A DNA stretch of 64,000 nucleotides from Edaphochlamys debaryana (Eukaryota; Chlorophyta; Chlorophyceae; Chlamydomonadales). The DNA lies in the NCBI GenBank assembly GCA_016858145.1, contig JAEHOE010000172.1, forward strand, positions 158,897 to 222,896, written 5' to 3'. Below the pieces are notes generated by a model, which saw only the letters and a program-made list of their open reading frames with translations, did not search any database and was not told the DNA's origin. The position numbers were made by a program, and so were the translations under genes. Below are positions 37,301 through 55,172 of this stretch, one piece after another. Positions within the stretch are counted from its first letter, which is position 1. Every line of letters starts with the position of its first letter.

Positions 37301-38365
37301 AGCGGGTGCGTTAGTAAGCGCATCGGCTGCCGTGCGCACCTGCAGCGTGTTGGGCACGGCGCAGAAGTACCCTAGGTTGTCGAAGGCCTGCGGGGGGCGA
37401 GGGGGGAGGGGGGAGGGGGAGGGGGAGGGGCGGGGAGTAGAGAGGTGAGGTCTCTCCTCCTACTCCCTCCCAGGCGCCCCACCAAGCCCCCGTCAAACCA
37501 ACCGGTGGCAGGGACCTCGGGCCCCTGCCTGCCCCTGCCCCCCCGCGACACGCGCCCATCCTCTTCCCCCCCCTCCTCAGCACATCCTGGGGGACACCCC
37601 GCCCCCTCACCGTCAGCAGCTGTTTGTTGCGCGTGTGCAGCCACCCCCCCCCCCCCGTCCCTTTCCCCCGGCCCCCCTTTCCCCTCCCTTTCCCCAGGCC
37701 CCCCCCTGCCCTCTACCTCCCTCCCTCCCTCCCTCCCCTCCCTCCCCACCTCACCGTCAGCAGCTGCGTGTTCCGCGTGTGCAGGCAGCCCACCCGCAGC
37801 CCCGAGCCGCAGAAGTCCTTGGACAGGCCCCACACCACGTGGAGGAGGTCGGTGAGGCGGTCGGCGTGGGGGAGGGCTGGGGGGGGGAGGGGGGTTCGGG
37901 AGGGGGGAAATGGGTTCGTGCCTAGGGTCTGGACTGCCCACGGCGGGGGACAGGCGGGTTGGAGGGGGTGGAAGCGAAGAGGGGGAGTCTGGGGTTTGGG
38001 AGCGGACTGCGGGCGTGTCAACCCCGCGGACGAAAGTCCACAGCCTCACAACCCTACTCCCAGGCTCACACGCGCAGCCCTTCGCGCACACCGCTCACCC
38101 GCCGCCTCCTGCCGCGCCAGGACCTCGGTGGACACGAAGGGGGGGGCGGCCTCGCCCCACACCGAGTTGCCGTAGATCTCATCGCTGGGGGGGTGGGGGG
38201 AGGGGAGAGGAGGGGGGGAAGGGGGGGGATTACGGGTACCGGCAGGCGTGCACCCGCGGCGGGGGGAAGGCAATGCACCCACGTTGGGACGTTTGCCCGC
38301 CTGCACCCCCGGCGCTACTGAAGAGGGGGAGTGCGGGAGAGGGGGGAAGCACTCACCCCCACTCC

Positions 38366-38413
<48 letters not shown>

Positions 38414-39911
38414 ACCCCCAACCCCCAAACCCCCCACCTGATCAGGTGCACCTCATGACTCAGGCACCACCTCAGCATCCCCAGAACCGTCTCCCGTTTG
38501 TACACGATTCCCAGCGGATTGTTGGGCGTCGCGATCAGCAGGCCGCACACGCGCCGCCGCCGGGGGGGCGCGCCGTCGGCGGCTGCGGCGTGGCCGTTGC
38601 CGTTGGCGCTAACGTTGGCGGTTGCGGCGGTTGACAGTTGGTAGTTGGCGGCGGTTTCCGCGGCGGCGTCCAGCTGGGGGCCGATGGGCCGGTCCTCATC
38701 AAGCCAGAAGGGCACGGGCTTTGGGGGGGAGAGGGGAGGGGGGGAGGGGGGGCAACAGAGGGAGCAAGGGGGCAAGTCGGCGGGGTTAAGTCCAGGGAAA
38801 CAAGAGGTGAGGGAGGATTGCGCGGCCTTGACGACCAATGTCTTCCTAACCGCCAACCACCCTAACCGCCAACTACCTGTACGGCGGCCTTGACCTCCAG
38901 GTCGTTGTCGAAGGCCGGGTAGTAGGGGGCGGGGATGAGCACGGCATCGCCTTTGGGGAGCGGGCGGGAGGGGGGGGGGGAAAAAGGGGGCAGAAGAGGG
39001 GGCCCAGAGAGACGTGATCAAAGGGCGGCGGGGGAGTCTCAAGGTGGACAGACAGAGGTGCATGGGCGGAGGGAGACGGAGGGGAGGCACATGTTGCAGG
39101 GGCGCCAGGGGTTACACGCACTCTCCAGCCCCAAGAGTTTGGCTCCAAGCCCCATGGTCCTCCCTGGTCCCCGTCCAAAGCCCGTGCTCCTACGGAGTGT
39201 CTTGCTCCCCCCTTTCCCCTCCCCTCTCCCCCTCTCCCCCTCCCCCCTCCCCCCACCCCCTCACCCGGGCCGGCAATGCAATGGAAAACGTTGTCCAGCA
39301 CCGCCCCCGCCCCCGCACTGACCGCCAGGTGCTCGGGGTCCACGGGGATGCCCTGACAGGGGGGGAGGGGAGGGGGAGGGAGGGGGGAGAGTGGGTGAGG
39401 TAAAGGGGATGGGACCGGCGATGAAGGGTGGCGAGGAACCCCAGGGGATTCTGACGCAACGGTATCTGGCTCCCTCCCCCCCTTCCCCCCCCCCCCCTGA
39501 CTACGCCACTTTCAGCGCAGCTGCCTACACGCTCCAGTCGCCACTCGGAGGTCGGACCTTTCGCTCTGGACATCGGTGCGCATCGGGCTCGCTGGCTGCC
39601 GCTCCTACTCTCCTTCCGCGCTCCAGTTTGTCAGAAAATCACCCCCCCTCCCCCCCCTCCCCCCTTCATGAAGGTGGCCTCCAGCAGGCGGGCCAGGGCC
39701 GCCCCCCATACACCACACACGCTCTCCCCCCCCCTCCCCCCCCCCCCCCTCCCCCCTGCCTTCATGAAGGTGGCCTCCAGCAAGGCGGGCCAGGGCCGGG
39801 CCCCATACACACAGACGCTCCCCCCCCCCCTCCCCCCCCCTCCCCCCCTGCCTTCATGAAGGTGGCCTCCAGCAGGCGGGCCAGGGCCGCCCCCCATACA
39901 CACACACGCTC

Positions 39912-39942
<31 letters not shown>

Positions 39943-42152
39943 TTCATGAAGGTGGCCTCCAGCAGGCGGGCCAGGGCCGCCCCCCGTACACACACACGCT
40001 CTCCCCCCCCTCCCCCCCCCCCTCCCCCCTTCATGAAGGTGGCCTCCAGCAGGCGGGCCAGGGCCGCCCCCCATACACACACACGCTCTCCCCCCCCCCT
40101 CCCCCCCCCCTCCCCCCTGCCTTCATGAAGGTGGCCTCCAGCAGGCGGGCCAGGGCCGGGCCCCATACACACAGACGCTCCCCCCCCCCCCTCCCCCCCC
40201 CCTCCCCCCCTGCCTTCATGAAGGTGGCCTCCAGCAGGCGGGCCAGGGCCGCCCCCCATACACACACACGCTCTCCCCCCCCCCCCTCCCCCCCCCTCCC
40301 CCCCCTGCCTTCATGAAGGTGGCCTCCAGCAGGCGGGCCAGGGCCGCCCCCCGTACACACACACGCTCTCCCCCCCCCTCCCCCCCCCCCCTCCCCCCTT
40401 CATGAAGGTGGCCTCCAGCAGGCGGGCCAGGGCCCGCCCCCCATACACACACACGCTCTCCCCCCCCCTCCCCCCCCCTCCCCCCCTGCCTTCATGAAGG
40501 TGGCCTCCAGCAGGCGGGCCAGGGCCGCCCCCCATACACACACACGCTCTCCCCCCCCCCTCCCCCCCTGCCTTCATGAAGGTGGCCTCCAGCAGGCGGG
40601 CCAGGGCCGACCGCAGCTCCGTGATGCCCCGCATGTTCTGGGGGGGGGGGAGGGGAAGGGTAGGGTGAGGGCAGTTTCAAGTCGAGTTTTGGGCAGCCTG
40701 TGACCAACCCCCAACCACCCCAACCGCTAACCCCCAACCCCCCCCCCCCCACCTGGTAGCACAGCGCATCCTGAGGGAAGTCCGCGGCGCTGGCGCTCAG
40801 GCGCTCCTGAGGGGGGGGGAGGGGAGAGGGGGGAGGGGGGGTGTCAAGCAGAGCGGGAGTGCGTCGCTCGCCAATAGGGGAGCGCCGGTGAGGGTGCATA
40901 CGATGCCGCCGAGGCGGGGACGGGGCCCGGGGGGAGGGTGTGCGCTGGCCCTTGGAAGCCTCTGGGCCAGGGCAGCCGACGGCTCCCGAGTCCCGACGGG
41001 GTGGGGCACAGGTGCACATAGGGCCAGGGCCAGGGGCTCAGGGGGGGGTGAGGGAGGCGATGCCGCGGCTCCACGGCCCCGAGGCCCCCTTCCCGGCACC
41101 CCCTTTTCCTGCCCTGCCTGCCTGTTCCCCTGCCCCAGGGAGGGCTCCCAACCACCAACCGCCAACCGCCAACCGTCTGCCCCCATCGGGGACGACACGG
41201 GTCGCTGGTGCGCTGGCCGCAGCCCCAGGCGGTGGCTCCTGCCCCCCCACGCCCCCGCACGGCACGGCCGCACCCGCAGCGCACCCCCCGAGCGCCGCCC
41301 CATTCCCCATGCCCCCCCAGGGCCCCCTACAGATCACTAGCGGAGGGCTCACCCCGCACCGTCTACCCGCTAGACCTAGGCCGCTCCCCCCAAACCCAGT
41401 CCGCGGCAAGGCGTCCCTTTCCCCCGCTTTCCCCCGCTTTACACCGCATGCCCGCATTGCATATCACGCTTGTCCTCCCTCCGCCTTCCCACCTGATCGC
41501 CTGTCATCGCTTCCTCTTTTCCCCCTTTGACGCAGCCCTGCCCCTTCCCCCCTTCCCCACCAGCACCCCCGCTCACCTTGCTTTCAAACCCCGCCTGCAC
41601 TGCACCCCGCCCCACCCCGCCCCACGGCCGCCACGGCCGCGAGGTGACTGGGGGCCTGGAGCCAAGCGTGACATCGTGCTCTGCGCTGCATAGCGCTTGG
41701 CTTAAAACCCCGCCTGCCCCGCACCCCCCACCCCCATCCCCCCTACCCACCTGCACCAGATCGCTCGTGAGGCGGTTCTCCGCCACCGAGAGGATGATGT
41801 TGCCCTCGGGGTCCTCGGGCGACCACTGCCGCTTCTGAGCGTCCAGGAAGGCCTGACGTGAGAGGAAAGAGGGGGGGAGAGGGTCGAGGGGGGAGAAGGA
41901 GGGAGGGGGACGTCGGCTTGGCGTTCGTGTGCAAGGATGGGAGGGCGTGGGAGGGCGCGGGATGCTGCGAAGTGGGGCCCCGCGACGGCACCAGCTAAGA
42001 CCGGCAGACGATAAATCACAGGATGGTTATCCTGCATCACGCTGAGCCCCGGGTGGGCGTGAGCTCGCCTTGAAGTAGGACAGCGATGGGCGCACAGCCC
42101 GCGCCGCCCGCTTGCTTAGCCGTCCTGGCAGGAGCTCGTGTTCTTCGCTCAT
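34348..42152 (-). CDS. ACC-synthase-like PLP-dependent aminotransferase (class I/II)
   Basis: About fourteen exons: 42152-42070, 41852-41751, 40806-40754, 40639-40573, 39350-39267, 38955-38878, 38718-38437, 38185-38098, 37878-37752, 37390-37341, 37123-37030, 35563-35491, 35278-35195 and 34505-34348. The start is MSEEHELLPGRLSKRAARAV. Family marks in order are SVAENRL (the AENQL box of ACC synthases), PAPYYPAFDNDL, LLIATPNNPLGIVY, SDEIYGNSVWG, SKDFCGSGLRVG (the Lys that binds pyridoxal phosphate) and EPGFFRVCWAWV with the substrate-carboxylate Arg. Plant ACC synthases turn S-adenosylmethionine into ACC, but algal relatives may be plain aminotransferases, so the substrate is open. A Gly/Asn/Ala-rich loop interrupts exon 7. 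Two introns appear to start with GC (after YFK and after FMK). Several introns hold copies of adjacent exon ends, and one holds a copy of exon 1 of EF-hand gene 1. Confidence 0.83.
34608..34900 (-). repeat. Three upstream copies of the last-exon acceptor edge (aminotransferase)
   Basis: The start of the last exon (34486-34510, ggggccgtggcactgctggc plus its C-rich tract) is repeated at about 34608-34636, 34741-34770 and 34871-34900. The last two copies are separated by a nearly identical spacer, showing serial tandem duplication. Each copy keeps a CCAG acceptor. Confidence 0.85.
35622..35758. repeat. Direct repeat flanking inserted gene fragment, copy 1
   Basis: About 137 bp (from gtgggcagggagtcatgaga) recur at 36186-36324 with few changes. 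The two copies bracket the transplanted first exon of EF-hand gene 1. Confidence 0.85.
35835..36184 (-). pseudogene. Copy of EF-hand gene 1 exon 1 and flanks inside an aminotransferase intron
   Basis: About 349 bp match 23944-24292 with roughly a dozen substitutions by eye. The copied piece carries exon 1 in the same orientation (MGLLTSCFN... to the donor, with one visible Asp-to-Pro-type change region still open) and the start of its intron, but ends just before the TATA region. It lies in the intron between the exons at 37123 and 35563 of the same-strand host gene. No further EF-hand exons follow, so it is a dead or exonisable fragment. Confidence 0.9.
36186..36324. repeat. Direct repeat flanking inserted gene fragment, copy 2
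   Basis: Second copy of the 35622-35758 sequence. It breaks off at gggcc and joins directly to a copy of an aminotransferase exon end (36325-36355), a mosaic junction. Confidence 0.85.
36325..36355 (-). repeat. Exon-edge copy (aminotransferase exon ending RMRAAYAG), distal
   Basis: Repeats gcgtacgccgcccgcatgcg and flanking bases, the 3' end of the exon whose true edge is at 37031-37062. Confidence 0.85.
36915..36946 (-). repeat. Exon-edge copy (aminotransferase exon ending RMRAAYAG), proximal
   Basis: Second intronic copy of the same exon end, about 115 bp into the intron from the true edge at 37031-37062, with C/T-rich flanks. Confidence 0.85.
37606..37640 (-). repeat. Exon-edge copy (aminotransferase exon ending NTQLLT)
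   Basis: Repeats the donor-side end of the exon at 37750-37784 (ctcaccgtcagcagctg...) with a few substitutions, about 145 bp into the intron. It is an older event than the perfect copies. Confidence 0.75.
38367..38413. repeat. Poly-C run of about 47 bp in an aminotransferase intron
   Basis: An uninterrupted C run lies just past the donor of the exon at 38437. The transcript therefore has a G run of this length, a likely G-quadruplex former and a site prone to assembly or sequencing error. Confidence 0.8.
39666..40610 (-). repeat. Ten-copy intronic minisatellite made of an exon end
   Basis: The end of the aminotransferase exon at 40639-40573 (coding ALARLLEATFMK) plus the first intron bases is repeated about ten more times. 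Copies start near 39666, 39761, 39852, 39943, 40028, 40121, 40213, 40310, 40398 and 40490, with the true exon at 40572. Each copy consists of about 38 bp of exon, a catacacacacacg-type spacer and a C/T-rich tract. The unit is about 83-97 bp. Copies are near identical, and differ in whether the tgc that makes the GC donor is present. Confidence 0.9.
41643..41700 (+). repeat. Dispersed repeat, copy 2
   Basis: Nearly identical to 25492-25545, here inside the aminotransferase intron between the exons at 41751 and 40806. An aaaccccgcctgc direct repeat (about 41585 and 41705) lies on both sides and might be a target duplication. Confidence 0.5.
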
Positions 42153-44039
42153 TGTGACTGAAGTGTATGCAGTTACAGTCAGGGCGCCCTGCGCCAAAAT
42201 GGCCTGGCTCGGCCTCATCGCGATGAGGAGTTTTGCCCGTCCGGCTGTCAGTCGCTGGCTCGTTGGCTGGCTCTGAGCAAGTGTTTGCATTTTCACTGTC
42301 ATTTTGGGAGCTCGCGGGGGTTACTTGGGCTTGAGCGGCGCAGCGCGCCGGTTACGAACGGTCGCGACTGAAGTCGCCTCGGTCCGCTCTCCCAGGCTCT
42401 CCTTTTGAACAGGCGCCACAACGCGTCAGGCCATGCTCACAGGGGCCGGTCGCAGGCGCGTCAAATTTTGCGGGTAAGGGGGGGATTACGGAGGGGTGAA
42501 GGACGGCTGAGCAGGGGTGCGCGCGGGGTCCAGCCCACGACGGGCTGAATCTGCTGCTACCCTAACACCTCACCGCCACAAGAGACGCTGAACGGAGAGG
42601 CGCGTCAAGGTGCAGCCGGGGGTGCTAAAATTTGGCTTATCCAACGCGGCAACGCGGCCGTGCAGGGCCTCGCTGGGCCCTGGCCCCCCTCCCATCGAAG
42701 TAATGTCCCCCCTTGAACGCTCGGACGTGCAGCCCACCGAGGGCTCTGCGTCCTCGCGAGCACCCAGGACGAACCCTTCCTTCCCGTGCCAGGCTCTACC
42801 CCTGCCCGGCTGCCCACAGCACTACGCACCAGCCAGCCAGGGTTGCCAGGAGGCGGCGCCGCCCTTGAGGCCCACGGCCGATGGCCAGGGGTCGAGGGTG
42901 GACAGACGTTCAAGCCGCCGCCACGCCTCGCCACGCCCCCTAGCGCCCCGGCCCCCAAATAAGAGAAAGCACCGGAGGGTGTGCACCGCCAGCCCGCGTT
43001 GGCTACCAGCGGAGGTGCTGCGGCACTCAGCGCCCGCCCAGTTGGTTTGGCAGGAAGGCCACAAGTGCCGAAGATCTCGACACATGTCTGCATCCTTGTG
43101 CTACTGTGGGGTGTGGGCGTAGAGGCTGGAGCCTGGACGATGAATGATTATGCTTGCTGACAGGGGGACCGAGGCCGTGGGGAAAACCAAGGCCAGGGGG
43201 GCAGCGAGGCCGAGCAAGACACAGGCACATCATGTAATCGAGATGATCTCCTTACAAGCCTGCCTAATGGCGGCCCTCACAGCCGATTCAGCCGCGTAGT
43301 TACGCGCGCGTTTACTCTCTCTCCTCTCAACGGCTCTTATGTTGCATTGAACACTTGCGCTTGCTCAAAAATTTTCTTGCCAGCTCTGGGGGCAGGTGGC
43401 CTCCCTTGACTTTCACTCTACTCAGCTACAGGTCAAATCAGAGGGCCGCGCCCGTGCCACTCTTCTCGTCTAACCACGTCTACCCTGCTAAGCCCAGTCG
43501 ATTCAATGCAGCTCAGCGCAAGCAAACGGTCCAGGCCAACGCAGGGCATGCGGTATGTGCTCTGGTCTGTCCTCCACTCCCACAGTTTTAGGCACGTATC
43601 AACCAGTCAGTTGGCCGCGAGCAGCCCCAAGCAAAACAGGGTTCAGGGATTCCACCACCGGGGTCCCCCTAGTCAGGGGACTGGCAGGGCCACAATCATA
43701 CACAAACTCAAAAGCTACAACGGAGTGATGCCCACTCCTTATCGCAGACGCATCCTGCCGGTAGCCGCCTGCGCGCCGGCCCTACCGCCCACCGCAGCGC
43801 TCGTCGACAAAAGCTCAGGCGGCGGTGGTGGGGCCGGCGGTCAGTCGGCATCGCCACATGTCTCACAAGCCAGCAAGGCTCCTCTCAGGCTGCCGCGAGC
43901 GCGCTCCAGCTCCACACCCCGCGGCCATCATGTCATGGCGCGCGGAGCGCGTAAAATGGGAAGTCGCCGCATGCAGTCCACGAGGGGAACCCGCGTGCGC
44001 GGGCCGGGGCCGCGGGCCGGGGCCGGGGCCGCGAGCCGC
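42153..44039. other. Intergenic: aminotransferase promoter and LCIA 3' region
   Basis: No gene is recognised. On the minus strand a TGTAA (ttaca at about 43251) lies 790 bp past the LCIA stop and could be its polyadenylation signal. No clear TATA box is seen upstream of the aminotransferase ATG at 42152. Confidence 0.4.
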
Positions 44040-45851
44040 TTATGCGGTGGCGGGGCGGAAGGGCTTGCCGAGGGCACCGTACGAGATGGAGTAGGCAATG
44101 GCCATCATGAACACGCCGGCAATGGTGTTGCCGAGCGTGACGGGCAGCAGGTTGTTCAGGAAGAACTGCGACCACGTGACCTTGGCGCCGAGCATCATGC
44201 CCAGGGGGATGACGAACCTGGGGGGTTGGGGAGGGGCGGAGGAGAGGGGTCAGGACGAAGGCGCAGCAGATAGCATTGCAATCTCGAGGGCGGGCCACCG
44301 ACACACGAGGGCAGCCGACAGGCTGTCACCAGCCGCAGCTGCACGCTCGCGGCTGAGCTGGAAACTAGGATGGCGGACAGCCCAAGGAACCCCATCTTGC
44401 AGCTGCCGCTCCCACACCACGAAGACCCCCTTCCCCATCATGCGCCCAGCCCAGCCCCGCACGGCAGCACCGCTGCACTCACATGTTGGCGACGGAGTGC
44501 TCGAGGCCGATGGCCACGAAGGCGGTGATCGGGGGCCACAGGCCCAGGATGCGGCCGGGCAGGGACGTGGCGGCGGAGGCGGCCCACACGGCGCAGCACA
44601 CGAGCCAGTTGCACAGAATGGAGCGGGACAGCACCTCGCCGAAGGCCAGGTTGGCCTTGGCCGTCGCCATGGTGACGGGCAGGGCGTTGGTGGCGAGCAG
44701 GCCGGTGGCGACCACGGCGTAGACCATCGCGATGGAGCCGACGAAGTTGCCGGCGTACGACACGATCCAGTTCTTCCAGAGCTGGGCCATGGTGGCCTTC
44801 TTCTCGATCACGGCCGCCGTCAGCATCATGGTGTTGCCGGTGTACAGCTCGGCGCCGCAGTTGGTCACCATGGCTAGGCCGACGGGGAAGATGAGGGCGA
44901 AGAGGCTGGGGGCAGGAGGGGAGGGGCAGGAGGGGGGGCAAGGGGAGTCAGGAGCAGGTGGCGGGGGGGGAGACGGATGGGGAGGGGTGTGGTCGGCGGG
45001 GAGAAAGCGGGCCCCGGCTGAGCTGCGCTCAGCGAGCAAGCATTGCAACCCTATGGAGCCTAAGGTTGACGGATGCCCGGGTGTAGCACTGGCAGACTCA
45101 CAGCTTGGCAAGGCCGGGGTTGGCGGACGCCAGGCCTGGCACGGTGCCACCGATGGAGCAGGCGAGGAAGGCACCGAAGGCGATGTAGGCGCCGGCCTGA
45201 ATGCCTTGCACGAAGGTAGCAGCGACCGGCAGAGCGCCCTGTGGAGGGTCAGACGGGCACAAAGCTTCAGAGGATAGTGTAGGGACTCGCGCCATTCGCA
45301 AAACGCCAACGCGGCGGGTTGGGTTGCGACCGCAAGGCGTTTGGAGCCTAGCTAGCAGCACCCCAGTTGCCCTGGACATCACACGTATGCAGGCAACTGC
45401 TGACACCGTACTCGGCTGCGAGCCTTCGCGAAGGCCGGCAACATCCGCCACCATATAAGCCCCAGTGCGTCAAGTCGACTCGGATACAAGCGCACCTTGT
45501 AGGCACCGATGTTAGCCGCATTCTCGTAGACTTGAGGGGGCGTCAGCACGGACACAGCGCGCACAGGGGCGGCGACCTGGACCGGAGCAGGCGCGGGCGC
45601 GGGAGCAGGCGCCTGGTGCGCCACAGCGCCTGCGCAATCAGGTAAAGGATAATCGCGTAAGCTCGGGGTTCAGAGCAAGCGAGCGCGTGGCATCGGAGGC
45701 CTCGAACCAACCCACCGTTGCCGTTGCCATTGCTGGTCGTCACCACGACCGCGGGGGCAGCAGAGTTAACCACGCGCAGAGGCTTGCGGGTGGACATGCG
45801 CGCCGGCAGAGGCCGGGCGGAGGAGCCGCGAGGAGCGAGGACGGTCTGCAT
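44040..45851 (-). CDS. LCIA: LCIA/NAR1.2 chloroplast-envelope bicarbonate channel (formate/nitrite transporter family)
   Basis: Five exons, 45851-45716, 45629-45496, 45238-45102, 44905-44483 and 44217-44040, join in phase to 335 aa, about the length I remember for C. reinhardtii LCIA (336). The N-terminus MQTVLAPRGSSARPLPARM is basic and Ser/Ala-rich, fitting a chloroplast transit peptide. It is followed by a (PA)n linker and VRAVSVLTPPQVYENAANIG, which I recognise from LCIA. The FNT core has six hydrophobic segments and TNCGAELYTGNTM in the pore region, and ends at SISYGALGKPFRPATA. In Chlamydomonas LCIA is induced by low CO2 and moves bicarbonate into the stroma for the pyrenoid. Other NAR1 members carry nitrite, but the N-terminal match favours LCIA. 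A copy of the promoter and exon 1 sits in the neighbouring CPN60 gene. Confidence 0.93.
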
Positions 45852-47908
45852 GTTTGCGATGTTGCACGTGCAAGTGTGTTTGCTTGGGCTTGGTGTCGAG
45901 ACTAGCGCGTCTAAGCTCGGTAAGGGGCTGAGCGCTGTGGTATGCCGGGAGAGTCGCTGCCGCGCAGCTTAAGTTTGCCGACCGTGGTAGGGCCACAGCA
46001 CTCCAACGGTACGACACCCGCGTTTGTTGTGCGCGAACTGTGGTGTGCTGCATGCCACCTACCTGCATGTTGCACTGCATGCGATGCAGCGGTACAACCC
46101 GCGGCTCGCGAGCCCGCGCGGCCGTCGGGCCGCTAAGCTCAACTCCCACGTCGCGACGGTTCGCGGAGAGGCGTATGGGGGCGCAGCGGCCGTGCGCAAC
46201 GACAAACATTGCGGCTATATAAGCTTTGGCAGAAGAAACGGGGCTTCGACCGAAAATTCACCCGTAACATCTCGCATGCCGGCGACCTTCGAAGCGCCGA
46301 CCGCGGCTGCAGTGTTGCCGGGGGCCTGTGTGACCATACCGCAGTCAAGCGTGGGTGTCGGGGAAGTGCGACGCACGCGAGCTCGACACCCCCGCCGTGC
46401 GGTTTGCCGGGCAGTCCCCAAGCCTGAGCCCCCCGGCGCCGGACCGTGCCTTGGCGCCCTGAAAGGCCGTCTCGCCGCCTTTCCCCCCGCGTGTCGCCTG
46501 CGCAGCGGGAGAGCCGCCAGCCCACCACTCTCCAGCCCCCGCAGCACAGGCGTGGCTGGACCGCGGCAATGTCTGCATCCGCATTGCCGCCCCTATGCAG
46601 AATGCTTTAAGGCTGCCTAGTTCCCCCCCCCTCACGCAGCGCTCTACAGTCTACATCAGCCAGTGCAACATCTCTCTCTCTCCTCTTCCTGGGGCGATGC
46701 GCTTCCCTCGCGCCGGCCTCGTCATGTGCCCAGGCTAACCAGTGTCCTCCCAGCATGCTGCGCTCTTGCCCCTTCGCGTCATGCCTTCAATCAGCAGCCC
46801 GGCCCACCTCCATCTTCCACCCCTGCACGCTGCGCCTCGGTTCACGGGCACGGGCCTTATCCCCTCATTCCGGGCGTCATGCAGTGCAGAGGACAGCATG
46901 CAATGCCGGTGACCAGGGCGTGCACAGCCCTGGCGGAGCAGAGGGGTGCAGAGGGGTGCAGACTGCAGAGCCCTACCGCAGTCACCGCCGCAGTGGCATT
47001 CCCGGCGCACTCCGCGCCTGCATTCGCCCTGCCCCGCGCAATGGGTCCCCGCCTGCCAACAGCCGTCCTGGTCTGCTCGGGAGAACCGCGGTGGGGAACC
47101 GGGACAGGATGCAAAGGTGTAAACGCGTGGGGGCAAACGCGTGGGGGGGATTGAGCTCACGCCTGGACACGTTACACGACTCCGTCCACGACTCCGTCCG
47201 CTCCTCACACACCTCTCTCCAGCCCCTGTACGGGGAAAGCAGACGGCGTTGCGCCGCCTTGGGCTCCTCTGGACGAGCCTTGCCGGCCTCCGTCTCAGCC
47301 CCCAGCTTCGCTCGGATACCCCCATTGTTACTAGCTGCCTGCACCTGCACCTGCCCCTGCCCCTGCCTCGGTCAGCGGTGCGACGCCCCTAGGGTTGCTC
47401 CCGGAACGCCGCCCTTGCCAACCATTCGTTCCACCGCTACCTCGAACTGCCGGTCCGATCCTCAGGAATCCGCGACCAGCAACTCTGCCTCCACCGCAGC
47501 ACACGGATCCGAACCCAACCACCAACCTCCAACCGCGGTCGCCCGTCCATGAGACCCCGCTGCGGCCCGCACCGGCTCACGACCGAGACCAGAGCCCTGC
47601 CTGCGGCCCCCCGAGGGCCCCGTAGTCCCCCCCACCCCACCACCCCGCACTATCCCGCCCCCAGCCCAGCGAGCGCACCGGGAGGCGTCACGTGAAACCC
47701 TTCACCTCCTCCGCCGTACTCCTCCACATTGCTCCTCCACTCCTTCACGGCGGCCCAGGCCTCACCGCCTGCGCCTCCTCCCTGCTCTCCCGCTCTCAAC
47801 CACGCCCCGGCACTGCAGCTTGTGCCGTACCCTACGCAGCCCCGCACTGCCACGCTCCGTACCGCGCGTCCCGTGCTCCGTACTCCGTACTGCCACGCTC
47901 CGTACCGC
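45852..47908. other. Intergenic: LCIA promoter and CPN60 3' flank
   Basis: Bases 45852-46210 are the LCIA upstream region, shared with the copy at about 48356-48710. The remainder to 47908 shows no recognisable gene. A minus-strand TGTAA (ttaca near 47171) lies about 740 bp past the CPN60 stop. Confidence 0.45.
46216..46221 (-). promoter_or_regulatory. Possible TATA box of LCIA
   Basis: TATATA in the context CTTATATAG on the minus strand, 365 bp upstream of the ATG. This would imply a leader of about 330 nt. The duplicated copy of this promoter in CPN60 loses similarity just before this site. Confidence 0.35.

Positions 47909-55172
<7,264 letters not shown>

Noticed and set aside
39666..40610. 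Regular repeats with spacers resembling a CRISPR array
   Set aside because: The spacers are poly-C/T tracts, the repeats are an exon end, and the DNA is eukaryotic nuclear.
47470..47530. Telomere-like CCAACC/AACCGCC repeats, also at 38610-38880, 41150-41190 and 53945-53970
   Set aside because: Short, imperfect and scattered; they do not match the TTTTAGGG telomere repeat of these algae.
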